From: JBKPNX01 sp046732855
GTDB lineage: Bacteria; Pseudomonadota; Alphaproteobacteria; Geminicoccales; Geminicoccaceae
DNA: 6,668 bases
Direction: 5' to 3'
NCBI GenBank assembly: GCA_046732855.1
Contig: JBKPNX010000004.1
Location: forward strand, 1-6,668
Shown: positions 1-5,608 of the stretch, piece by piece
Position numbering within the stretch: position 1 is the stretch's first letter
How the letters are laid out: each line of letters begins with the position of its first letter
Made by a program: the position numbers and the translations under genes
The notes under the pieces: generated by a model
Database searches by the model: none
What the model saw: the letters and a program-made list of their open reading frames with translations, nothing else
Told to the model about the DNA's origin: nothing

Positions 1-1
1 G

Positions 2-778
2 CTGCTCGAGCGCAACGGCGTCGCCGAGGTGGTGCTGCGCACCCGCGGCCTCCTCGCGCTCGACGAGCACCGCGCCAATCCGCTCACCGGCCGTTTCGTC
101 CTGGTCGAGGATCACGTGCCGGTCGGCGGCGGCATCATCTCAATGGAGGGCTATCCCGATCAGCGCGAGCTGATCACGCGGCGCGCCACCAACATCACCA
201 TGGTCGGCCATGGCGTGGCACGCGAGGCGCGCGCCGTGCGTAACGGCCACAAGGGCGGCGTGCTGTGGTTCACCGGCCTGTCCGGCTCGGGCAAGTCGAC
301 GCTCGCGCTCGCGCTGGAGGCGCGCCTGTTCGCCAAGGGCTACCATGTGTATGTGCTGGACGGCGACAACATCCGCGACGGCCTTAACGCGAACCTCGGC
401 TTCTCGCCCGCCGACCGCGCCGAGAACATCCGCCGGGTCGGCGAGGTGGCGGCGCTGTTCGCGGACGCCGGCTTCTTGGTGATCAGCTCGTTCATCTCGC
501 CCTATCGGGCCGATCGCGAGCGCGCCCGTCGGGCGGCGCCCGAGGCGTTTCACGAGATCCACATCGAGGCGCCGCTCGAGGTGTGCGAGGCGCGGGATCC
601 CAAGGGACTGTACAAGCGCGCGCGGGCCGGCGAAATTCCCGAGTTCACCGGGATCAGCTCGCCCTACGAGCCGCCCGAGCAGGCGGAGCTGGTGATTCAC
701 ACGGGCGCGCGCGTGGTCGACGACTGCCTGAGCGAGCTGATGGCCTACGTCGAGCGCGCCTTCGCGGCGGAACGCTGA
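2..778 (+). CDS. cysNC: Bifunctional CysN/CysC (sulfate adenylyltransferase subunit 1 fused to APS kinase), 3' part
   Basis: The gene runs in from the left edge, so its start is outside the window; the frame is open from base 2. The first ~50 residues resemble the C-terminal beta-barrel of CysN (motif VLRTRGLLALD, then NPLTGRFVLVED). After a linker comes a complete APS kinase domain. It begins near NITMVGHGVAREARA and has a P-loop GLSGSGKST (275-301), the APS-binding DGDNIR (359-376), ISPYRADRERAR, and the DPKGLYKRARAGEIPEFTGI block typical of CysC. The pair converts sulfate plus ATP to APS, and APS to PAPS, in the cytoplasm; CysN also needs CysD, presumably encoded upstream. The fusion is known from NodQ/CysNC of many proteobacteria. 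The stop overlaps the cysQ start (TGATG), so the two are co-translated. A separate CysC is excluded because the CysN-like sequence continues in frame without a stop. I am very sure of the APS kinase part. Confidence 0.95.
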   Translation: MLERNGVAEVVLRTRGLLALDEHRANPLTGRFVLVEDHVPVGGGIISMEGYPDQRELITRRATNITMVGHGVAREARAVRNGHKGGVLWFTGLSGSGKSTLALALEARLFAKGYHVYVLDGDNIRDGLNANLGFSPADRAENIRRVGEVAALFADAGFLVISSFISPYRADRERARRAAPEAFHEIHIEAPLEVCEARDPKGLYKRARAGEIPEFTGISSPYEPPEQAELVIHTGARVVDDCLSELMAYVERAFAAER

Positions 779-1542
779 TGGCGGATCTGGACCAGCTGTT
801 GCCGGAGATCGTGGCGCTCGCGGACCGCGCCGGCGCGGTGATCCTCGAGCACTACCAGGGCGATCTGGTGGTGCGTGCGAAGGCGGACGCTTCGCCGGTG
901 ACCGCCGCCGATGAGGCGGCCGAAGCCGTCATCGTGGCGCGCCTCGCGCAGCTGACGCCGGAGATTCCGGTGATCGCCGAGGAGATGGTGGCGTCCGGTC
1001 ATGTCCCTGATGTCGATGCGGGGGCGTTCTGGCTGGTCGATCCGCTGGATGGCACCAAGGAGTTCGTCAGCCGGAAGGGCGAGTTCACCGTCAACATTGC
1101 GCTGATCGAAGGGCGCGAGCCGATCCTCGGCGTGGTGCTGGCGCCGGCGCTCCGGCAGGCCTGGTGGGGGGCTCGCGGCAAGGGGGCGAGCGCGCGCGAC
1201 GCCGACGGTCGCATCCGCAAGATCGCCGTCCGCAAGGCGCCGCCAGGAGGCCCCGTGGCGATCGCCAGCCGCTCGCACCGCGATGCCGAGACCCAGGCCT
1301 TCCTCGACCAAGCCGGCTGCTGCGCATGTATTTCGGCGGGCAGCTCGCTCAAATTCTGCCTGGTCGCTGAAGGTAAGGCGGACCTCTACCCGCGCTTCGG
1401 CCGCACGATGGAGTGGGACACCGCGGCCGGACACGCGGTTCTCAGTGCCGCAGGCGGACGGGTCACGACCAGGGACGGGGCGCCGTTCCGATATCGCAAG
1501 CCCGGCTTCGAGAACCCGGCGTTCATCGCTCGCGGCGCCTGA
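778..1542 (+). CDS. cysQ: 3'(2'),5'-bisphosphate nucleotidase CysQ
   Basis: The product is 254 aa, the normal length for CysQ, a cytoplasmic Mg-dependent, lithium-sensitive phosphatase. It hydrolyses 3'-phosphoadenosine 5'-phosphate (PAP) to AMP and so clears the by-product of PAPS use. Family motifs are all present: E68-E69 in VIAEE, the metal-binding D88-P-L-D91-G-T93 in WLVDPLDGTKEF, GSSLKFCLVAEGKADLYPR, and W213-D214 in EWDTAAGHAVL. The start is set at the ATG that overlaps the cysNC stop by one base. An upstream extension of the same frame would run far into cysNC and is not credible. No strong Shine-Dalgarno sequence is seen (only GGCGGAA nearby), consistent with translational coupling. 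A small oddity is a CCAC cysteine cluster just before the GSSLKFC motif. The context with cysNC strongly supports the sulfate-assimilation role. A general inositol-monophosphatase-like activity is the only real alternative. Confidence 0.95.
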   Translation: MADLDQLLPEIVALADRAGAVILEHYQGDLVVRAKADASPVTAADEAAEAVIVARLAQLTPEIPVIAEEMVASGHVPDVDAGAFWLVDPLDGTKEFVSRKGEFTVNIALIEGREPILGVVLAPALRQAWWGARGKGASARDADGRIRKIAVRKAPPGGPVAIASRSHRDAETQAFLDQAGCCACISAGSSLKFCLVAEGKADLYPRFGRTMEWDTAAGHAVLSAAGGRVTTRDGAPFRYRKPGFENPAFIARGA

Positions 1543-1554
1543 GCCGCCGCGAGC
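1528..1554 (+). terminator. 10-bp perfect inverted repeat spanning the cysQ stop; candidate terminator
   Basis: The left arm GCTCGCGGCG (1528-1537) and right arm CGCCGCGAGC (1545-1554) are perfectly complementary, with a 7-nt loop that contains the cysQ TGA. The next bases are CTTCCCCCA, so there is no real U-tract. This is a very stable GC hairpin at the right place to end the sulfate operon. Without a U-run it may instead act as an RNA 3'-end stabiliser or only be a by-product of high GC. Confidence 0.45.
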
Positions 1555-1620
1555 CTTCCCCCAGACCGTCGGGGCGGCCGTGGCGCGCCTAGCGTGTTGT
1601 GCAAAGGGATTGCTGTCGGC

Positions 1621-1649
1621 TTGCCCGAGGCGGAGGCCTCGGATATGAA
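1621..1649 (+). promoter_or_regulatory. Candidate sigma-70-type promoter of the amine dehydrogenase operon with a dyad in the spacer
   Basis: TTGCCC (1621-1626, preceded by C to give CTTGCC) lies 17 bp before TATGAA (1644-1649), a fair match to -35 and -10 boxes. Between them is a perfect 7-bp dyad, CCGAGGC-GGAG-GCCTCGG (1625-1642), which could be an operator. It is the best promoter candidate I find in the 192-bp gap 1543-1734, but it rests on base patterns only. A -24/-12 (sigma-54) pattern was looked for and not found. Confidence 0.3.
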
Positions 1650-1697
1650 GGAGACCAAGCGATAAATCCGCCGGCGAGGGCGGCGTAATTGAGCGGA

Positions 1698-1716
1698 GCG
1701 GCCGACTGCCGGCCGC
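1698..1716 (+). other. 7-bp hairpin directly upstream of the mauB ribosome binding site
   Basis: GCGGCCG (1698-1704) pairs with CGGCCGC (1710-1716) around a 5-nt loop ACTGC. The stem ends four bases before the Shine-Dalgarno sequence at 1721. In the leader RNA it would sit next to the ribosome site without covering it. It could tune translation or mRNA stability, or could be chance in GC-rich DNA. Confidence 0.3.
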
Positions 1717-1720
1717 GACT

Positions 1721-1727
1721 GGGGAGG
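1721..1727 (+). promoter_or_regulatory. Ribosome binding site of mauB
   Basis: GGGGAGG is a near-ideal Shine-Dalgarno sequence, 7 nt before the ATG at 1735. It fixes the start of the large-subunit gene and yields a complete signal peptide. Confidence 0.8.
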
Positions 1728-1734
1728 CAACGAA

Positions 1735-2907
1735 ATGGCGAGCGGCGGGAAGCTCTGGTGCGCTCTGGCGGTGGGCGCGGGCGCATTGCTGCTGTGTGGC
1801 ACGGCGATGGCGCAGGTGCCCGACAGCGCGCAACTGCCGACCGCCGAGGAGCACCCCACTGCAACGCTGTCCGAGGCCAGCCCGCATTGGGTATACCTGC
1901 TCGAGCCGGTATTCCCGCATCTGATCGTGACCAAGGTCTGGATCGTTGATGGCGACAGCCTCGGCGTGGTCGGCATGATCAATGGCGGCTACACCGCCAA
2001 CCTAGGATTAGCCCAGGGCGCGAGCCAGCTTTACATGGCCGAGACCTTCTGGTCGCGCGGCTCGCGCGGCGACCGCACCGACGTGGTCACGACCTTCGAC
2101 GGCCGCACGCTTGATCCCAAGGACGAAGTCGCGTTGCCTCAGGGCCGGTTTCTCGTGGTTCCCAAGAAGTACGACGGGGCCCTTACCACCGACGGTCGCT
2201 ACATGCTGTCGTTCAACATGGACCCGGCGACCTCGGTGAGCGTCGTTGACGTGCAGAATCAGAAATACGTCGGCGAGATCGAAACCCCCGGCTGCGGGCT
2301 GATTTTTCCCTCGGCGCCGCGCCGCTTCTCGATGGTCTGCGCCGACGGTTCGCTGCTGACCGCCAACTTCGATGAGGCGGGCAAGGCGCAGCTGACCCGC
2401 GGCGAGCCGTTCTTCGACGCCGAGAACGACCCGGTGTTCGAGCACCCTGGCTTTTCCCAGCAGACCGGGCAGGCCCTGTTCGTGTCCTACGGCGGCACGG
2501 TCTACCCGGTCGACTTCTCCGGCGAGCAGCCCAAGGTCGGCGAAGCTTGGTCGCTGCTCAGCGACCAGGAGAAGGGCAAGTGGTGGCCGGGCGGCTGGCA
2601 GCTGGCTTCCTATCATCCGGCCAGCAACCGGCTGTTCGTGCAGATGCACGAAGGCGTCAAGTGGAGTCACAAGCAGCCCGGCCAGGAAATCTGGGTGTTC
2701 GACGTCAACAGCAAGAAGAGAGTGCAAAGGATCGAGCCCGAGGAGCCGGCGCTCTCGGTGATGGTCAGCCAGGACGAGGAGCCGCTGCTGTTCGTTCTCT
2801 CGGAGGCAGCCTCGATCTCGGTATTCGACGCCACGTCGTACCAGCACAAGGGCGATGTCGGCGAGCTCGGCATCTCGCCGTATCTGATGTACGTCGTCGG
2901 CGAGTAG
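1735..2907 (+). CDS. mauB: TTQ-dependent amine dehydrogenase, large (alpha) subunit
   Basis: The product is a 390-aa exported protein of the methylamine/aromatic amine dehydrogenase large-subunit family, a seven-bladed beta-propeller that packs on the TTQ-bearing small subunit in a periplasmic alpha2-beta2 enzyme. A Sec signal is seen: K6, a hydrophobic stretch of about residues 8-24, and a likely cut at AMA-Q27. Family-like stretches include VVGMINGG, SRGSRGDRTDVV, IFPSAPRRFSMVCADGSLL, DPVF.HPGFSQ, WWPGGWQLASYHPAS and VSQDEEPLLFVLS. From memory, VGMINGG, IFPSAP, WSHK and VSQDE look like methylamine dehydrogenase (MauB), while FVSYGG.VY..DFSGE and AWSLLSD look like aromatic amine dehydrogenase (AauB), so the subtype is open. 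It is the first gene of the operon, and mauE starts 20 nt after its stop. The symbol mauB is used for the family; aauB would be the alternative. The amine substrate cannot be read from the sequence. Confidence 0.92.
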   Translation: MASGGKLWCALAVGAGALLLCGTAMAQVPDSAQLPTAEEHPTATLSEASPHWVYLLEPVFPHLIVTKVWIVDGDSLGVVGMINGGYTANLGLAQGASQLYMAETFWSRGSRGDRTDVVTTFDGRTLDPKDEVALPQGRFLVVPKKYDGALTTDGRYMLSFNMDPATSVSVVDVQNQKYVGEIETPGCGLIFPSAPRRFSMVCADGSLLTANFDEAGKAQLTRGEPFFDAENDPVFEHPGFSQQTGQALFVSYGGTVYPVDFSGEQPKVGEAWSLLSDQEKGKWWPGGWQLASYHPASNRLFVQMHEGVKWSHKQPGQEIWVFDVNSKKRVQRIEPEEPALSVMVSQDEEPLLFVLSEAASISVFDATSYQHKGDVGELGISPYLMYVVGE

Positions 2908-2927
2908 GACAGGCGGCCTTGGCGCAC

Positions 2928-3473
2928 ATGCTCGATCCAGCTGCGGTCTGGACCGCCCGGCTCGTGCTGGCCGCGGTCTTCGCCATGGCCGCGGTAGCCA
3001 AGCTGCGTGCGCTCGATGAGTTCATCGGCGTCGTGCATAACTACCGCATCCTGCCGGAATGCTTGGTGCGCCCCGTCGCCCATGCGCTGCCGGGCCTCGA
3101 GGCGGCGATCGCACTCGCGTTGCTGCTCGAACCGACCCGAAGCGTGGCCGCCATGGCTGCCGCGGCTGTGCTGGCGCTGTTCGCCGTTGCCATGGCGGTC
3201 AATCTGGCGCGGGGCAGGGTCGCGATCGATTGCGGCTGTTTCGCCGCCACGCTGCGACAGCGGATCAGCTGGGCACTGGTCGGCCGCAACGTCGCGCTGA
3301 TCGCGCTGGCCACGCTGGCGATGCCGACCTCGGTGATCGCGCGAGCCCTGACCTGGCTCGATGCCCTCACGATCGTGGCTGCCTCGAGCAGCGCAGTGCT
3401 GCTCTACGTCGCCTTCACCCAGCTGCGCAGCATGGCCCTGCCGGCGCGCCCGCGGCCCGGAGGCGCCGGCTGA
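2928..3473 (+). CDS. mauE: Amine dehydrogenase maturation membrane protein MauE
   Basis: The product is a 181-aa integral membrane protein of the MauE family (related to DoxX/DoxD-like proteins). About five hydrophobic segments can be seen at residues 9-29, 52-68, 73-93, 113-133 and 145-165. The family hallmark D101-C102-G103-C104-F105 follows the third one. KLRALDEFIGVVHNYRILP near the N-terminus is also typical. MauE is needed, with MauD, for processing or folding of the disulfide-rich TTQ small subunit in the periplasm. A role in passing thiol reducing or oxidising equivalents across the membrane through the CGC pair is a reasonable inference. The ATG at 2928 is preferred: AGGCGG at 2911-2916 is a weak Shine-Dalgarno sequence, and the TTG at 2919 lies too close to it. 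The stop overlaps the mauD start by one base (TGATG). Confidence 0.9.
   Translation: MLDPAAVWTARLVLAAVFAMAAVAKLRALDEFIGVVHNYRILPECLVRPVAHALPGLEAAIALALLLEPTRSVAAMAAAAVLALFAVAMAVNLARGRVAIDCGCFAATLRQRISWALVGRNVALIALATLAMPTSVIARALTWLDALTIVAASSSAVLLYVAFTQLRSMALPARPRPGGAG
3459..3463 (+). promoter_or_regulatory. Ribosome binding site of mauD
   Basis: GGAGG lies inside the last codons of mauE, 9 nt before the ATG at 3473. It decides the mauD start and supports coupled but independent initiation. Confidence 0.7.
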
Positions 3474-4117
3474 TGGTCGAGGCGCTGGTCGTGTCCCAGG
3501 CGGTCCTGATCGTCCTGCTGCTCGGGCTGAGCGTCGTCGTGCTCGCGCTCGCGCGCCAGATCGGCGTGCTGCACGAGCGGGTGGCGCCGCTCGGCGCGCT
3601 GATCACCGATCGTGCGGTTGCGGTCGGTGAGCCGGCGCCGCCGCTCGAGGTCACCGATCTCGCGGGCGACAAGCTGTTGCTCGGCGGCGTGCGCGCCGAC
3701 GGCAAGAGCCAGCTGCTGCTGTTCGTCGCGCCGACCTGCCCGATGTGCAAGAAGCTGCTCGGCGTGGCCCGATCGTTCATGCGCAGCGAGCGGCGCCATC
3801 TCTGGCTCGCTCTGATCGGCGACGGCGAGCGCAGCGAACAGGAGCGGCTGATACGCGAACACAGGCTCGAGGGATTTCCCTACGTAGTGTCGCCGGTGGT
3901 CGGCATGACCTATCAGGTCGGCAAGCTGCCCTATGCGGTGCTGATCGACGAGCTGGGCATCGTGCGCGCCAAGGGGCTGGTCAACAGCCGCGAGCATCTC
4001 GAGAGCTTGCTGGTGGCGAAGGAGACGGGCTACGCTTCGATCCAGGCGTATCTCGATGCGGACGGCAAGGCGCCGGAAGAGACGCGGCGGCGCGCGCTCG
4101 CCGCGGTCGACGGATGA
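3473..4117 (+). CDS. mauD: Amine dehydrogenase accessory thioredoxin-like protein MauD
   Basis: The product is a 214-aa membrane-anchored thiol-redox protein. An N-terminal hydrophobic segment (about residues 5-27) would hold it in the inner membrane with the rest in the periplasm. A peroxiredoxin/thioredoxin-like fold follows: VGEPAPPLEVTDL (51-63), then LLLFVAPTCPMC with the redox pair C89-P-M-C92, and the cis-Pro-type segment KLPYAVLIDELGIVRAKG. MauD is required for a stable small subunit, most likely by forming or rearranging its many disulfides; loss of mauD or aauD abolishes the enzyme in studied organisms. The start at the ATG overlapping the mauE stop has GGAGG 9 nt upstream. The stop lies 25 nt before the small-subunit gene, the same B-E-D-A order as mau and aau operons. 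It could be mistaken for a generic TlpA/ResA thioredoxin, but the context and the SFMRSERR-type sequence after CPMC favour MauD. Confidence 0.93.
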   Translation: MVEALVVSQAVLIVLLLGLSVVVLALARQIGVLHERVAPLGALITDRAVAVGEPAPPLEVTDLAGDKLLLGGVRADGKSQLLLFVAPTCPMCKKLLGVARSFMRSERRHLWLALIGDGERSEQERLIREHRLEGFPYVVSPVVGMTYQVGKLPYAVLIDELGIVRAKGLVNSREHLESLLVAKETGYASIQAYLDADGKAPEETRRRALAAVDG

Positions 4118-4128
4118 GGCTACCGGGC

Positions 4129-4133
4129 GGGAG
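4129..4133 (+). promoter_or_regulatory. Ribosome binding site of the small-subunit gene
   Basis: GGGAG stands 9 nt before the ATG at 4143. It supports this start, which gives the full twin-arginine leader, over the out-of-frame ATG at 4114 that overlaps the mauD stop. Confidence 0.65.
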
Positions 4134-4142
4134 CGGACGGCG

Positions 4143-4685
4143 ATGACCTATCACCAGACCAATGCTTTCGATCGCGCCATCGAGCGCGCGACGCGCGGCG
4201 TCGCCCAGCGCACGTCACGGCGCAGCTTCCTGACCAGGGTCGCGGCCTACGTCGCCGGCGGCGCGACCCTGCCGCTCCTGCCGGTCGACCGCACGGTGTT
4301 TTTCGTCAAGACCGCGCACGCCCAGGAGTTCGCCAAGACGGCGCAGACCAGCGATCCGACCCAGTGCAACTACTGGCGCTACTGCGCCCATGACGGCTAC
4401 GCCTGCTCGTGCTGTGGCGGCGGCCCTGCGGTGTGCCCGCCCGGGTCCTATGCTTCGCCGAGCAGCTGGGTGGGCAGCTGCATCAATCCCGACGACAACA
4501 AGACGTACCTGATCGCCTATCAGGACTGCTGCGGTAAGGACAGCTGCGCGCGTTGCCCGTGCCTCGGCACCGAGGGCGAGATGCCGGTGTACCGGCCCCA
4601 GCTCAACAACGACATCGTATGGTGCTTCGGCGCGCCGAGCATGGTCTATCACTGCTCCTCGGCGGTGCTGATCGGCGAGGCGTGA
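4143..4685 (+). CDS. mauA: TTQ-dependent amine dehydrogenase, small (beta) subunit
   Basis: The 180-aa precursor of the catalytic subunit carries tryptophan tryptophylquinone. The leader is long and has a Tat motif T24-S-R26-R27-S-F-L, a hydrophobic region of about 33-47, and a likely cut at AHA-Q61, so it is exported by Tat. The mature part starts its core at C75-NYWRYC. W109 (in SSWVGSC) and W160 (in NDIVWCF) fit the two tryptophans that form TTQ. D128 (in AYQDCCGK) fits the catalytic base. The spacings of +19 and +51 from W109 equal those I recall for the Alcaligenes AADH and Paracoccus MADH small subunits. There are 14 cysteines in the mature part, the AADH count, two more than MADH. Position 172 is Ser, not the Thr I recall in both families. 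The start has GGGAG 9 nt upstream, and the stop overlaps the GTG start of the cytochrome gene. mauA is used as the family symbol; aauA is the alternative. Confidence 0.94.
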   Translation: MTYHQTNAFDRAIERATRGVAQRTSRRSFLTRVAAYVAGGATLPLLPVDRTVFFVKTAHAQEFAKTAQTSDPTQCNYWRYCAHDGYACSCCGGGPAVCPPGSYASPSSWVGSCINPDDNKTYLIAYQDCCGKDSCARCPCLGTEGEMPVYRPQLNNDIVWCFGAPSMVYHCSSAVLIGEA

Positions 4686-5590
4686 TCGCTCGGCTGGGGG
4701 GTCGCTGGGCGCTGGCCTGCGCGCTCGCCGGCGCGACGCCGGCGCTGGCCCAGGACGCTGGGCAGGGTCTGTTCGCCGACGTCTGCGCTGCCTGTCATCA
4801 AGACGATGGGCGCGGCGTTCCGGGCGTGTATCCGCCGCTCGCCGACAGCATCGGCCGCTTCGTCAGCCTGCCGGAAGGGCGCGCCTATCTCGCGCGCGTG
4901 CTCGTCTACGGCATGTTCGGCCCGATCCGGGTCGAGGACCGGCCTTACAACGGCCTGATGCCGCCGCCGACCTTCGAGGATGCCGAGGTCGCAAAGGTGC
5001 TGAACTACGCGCTGACCGAGCTGAACGGCGAGCAGCTGCCGCGTGATTTCGCCCCGCTCACCGCCGCGGAGGTGGCCGGCTACCACGAACCGATCGCCAC
5101 GCCGTCCGAAATACGCAAGGAGCGCGAGGCGCTGCTCGAGAAGCTCGGCAGGCGCTCGAGCATTTCGCCGGTGATCCCGCACATCACCGGCGTCGCCCAG
5201 GATTTCGCGCGTCAGTGCCAGGGCTGTCACGGCGCCGACGGCATGGGCGCACGCGACGCCATCCCGCGCCTGCGCGAGTTCGTCGGCCACTTCACGCGCG
5301 TGCCCGCGGGGCGCGACTATTTGCTGCGCGTCCCTGGCGTGGTGTTTGCGCCGCTAGACGATCAGCGCCTGGCCGCGGTGCTCAACTGGACCGTCGCGAC
5401 CTTCAGCCCCAAAGAGACGGCGCCGGGGTTCGCGCCGTTCACGGCGGCGGAGGTCAATCGCCACCGTAAGAATCCGATCGTCGACGTACGCGCCACCCGT
5501 GGGGAGCTGCTCGCGCAGCTGCGCGCGGCGGGCCTGCTGGCCGGCGACGACGACGGCCTGATCAGCGCGGCGGCGGCCGGGCCGCCCTAA
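4682..5590 (+). CDS. Exported di-haem c-type cytochrome of the amine dehydrogenase operon
   Basis: The product is a 302-aa periplasmic protein. The signal peptide has R4 and R8, a hydrophobic run of about 9-22, and a cut at ALA-Q24. Two haem sites follow: C35-A-A-C38-H39 and C179-Q-G-C182-H183. The protein is an internal duplication: both halves run CxxCH, a PEGRAYL/PAGRDYL segment exactly 36 residues long from the first Cys, VLNY/VLNW, then FAPLTAAEV/FAPFTAAEV. The first half has Y-N-G-L-M93-P-P-P, a normal axial-Met loop; the second half lacks it. Start: a GTG overlapping the small-subunit stop (GTGA). It has only GAGG one base upstream, so translation is probably coupled; no later ATG/GTG would keep the signal peptide. 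It probably accepts electrons from the TTQ enzyme in place of amicyanin or azurin. It is not a recognisable MauG (bacterial cytochrome c peroxidase type), although a maturation role cannot be excluded. Confidence 0.85.
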   Translation: MIARLGGRWALACALAGATPALAQDAGQGLFADVCAACHQDDGRGVPGVYPPLADSIGRFVSLPEGRAYLARVLVYGMFGPIRVEDRPYNGLMPPPTFEDAEVAKVLNYALTELNGEQLPRDFAPLTAAEVAGYHEPIATPSEIRKEREALLEKLGRRSSISPVIPHITGVAQDFARQCQGCHGADGMGARDAIPRLREFVGHFTRVPAGRDYLLRVPGVVFAPLDDQRLAAVLNWTVATFSPKETAPGFAPFTAAEVNRHRKNPIVDVRATRGELLAQLRAAGLLAGDDDGLISAAAAGPP

Positions 5591-5608
5591 GCCCCCTCAG
5601 GCCCGGTC
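5575..5608. terminator. Inverted repeat around the two facing stop codons; weak bidirectional terminator candidate
   Basis: CCGGGCC (5577-5583) is complementary to GGCCCGG (5600-5606), extended in RNA by a G-U and a G-C pair. The 16-nt loop holds the TAA of the cytochrome gene and the TGA of the opposing gene, with the 6-bp gap GCCCCC between them. No U-tract follows on either side, so termination here is only a possibility. Confidence 0.25.

Noticed and set aside
1595..1625. Possible sigma-54 (-24/-12) promoter around the TTGCT and TTGCC motifs
   Set aside because: Neither TTGC has the required GG dinucleotide at the right distance upstream.
2..1735. A functional link between PAPS synthesis and the amine dehydrogenase operon
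   Set aside because: A strong hairpin and a 192-bp gap with its own promoter candidate separate them, and no sulfotransferase gene is visible. Chance adjacency is simpler.
745..1920. A long open frame on the minus strand opposite cysQ and the start of mauB
   Set aside because: Its predicted protein has no recognisable motif, it lies opposite two clear genes, and long antisense frames are common in GC-rich coding DNA.
4114..4146. A gene starting at the ATG that overlaps the mauD stop (ATGA)
   Set aside because: That frame stops after about ten codons. The small subunit is in another frame, with its own ribosome site and a Tat leader from 4143.
4682..4724. Lipoprotein signal on the cytochrome (C13) and on the large subunit (C22)
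   Set aside because: The residues before these cysteines do not fit a lipobox (Ala at -3 in one, Leu at -1 in the other), and normal AxA cut sites lie downstream (ALA-Q and AMA-Q).
4682..5590. The di-haem cytochrome as a MauG orthologue
   Set aside because: The haem motifs and their surroundings match class I cytochrome c domains in tandem, not the cytochrome c peroxidase-like MauG fold. Only a functional parallel can be proposed.
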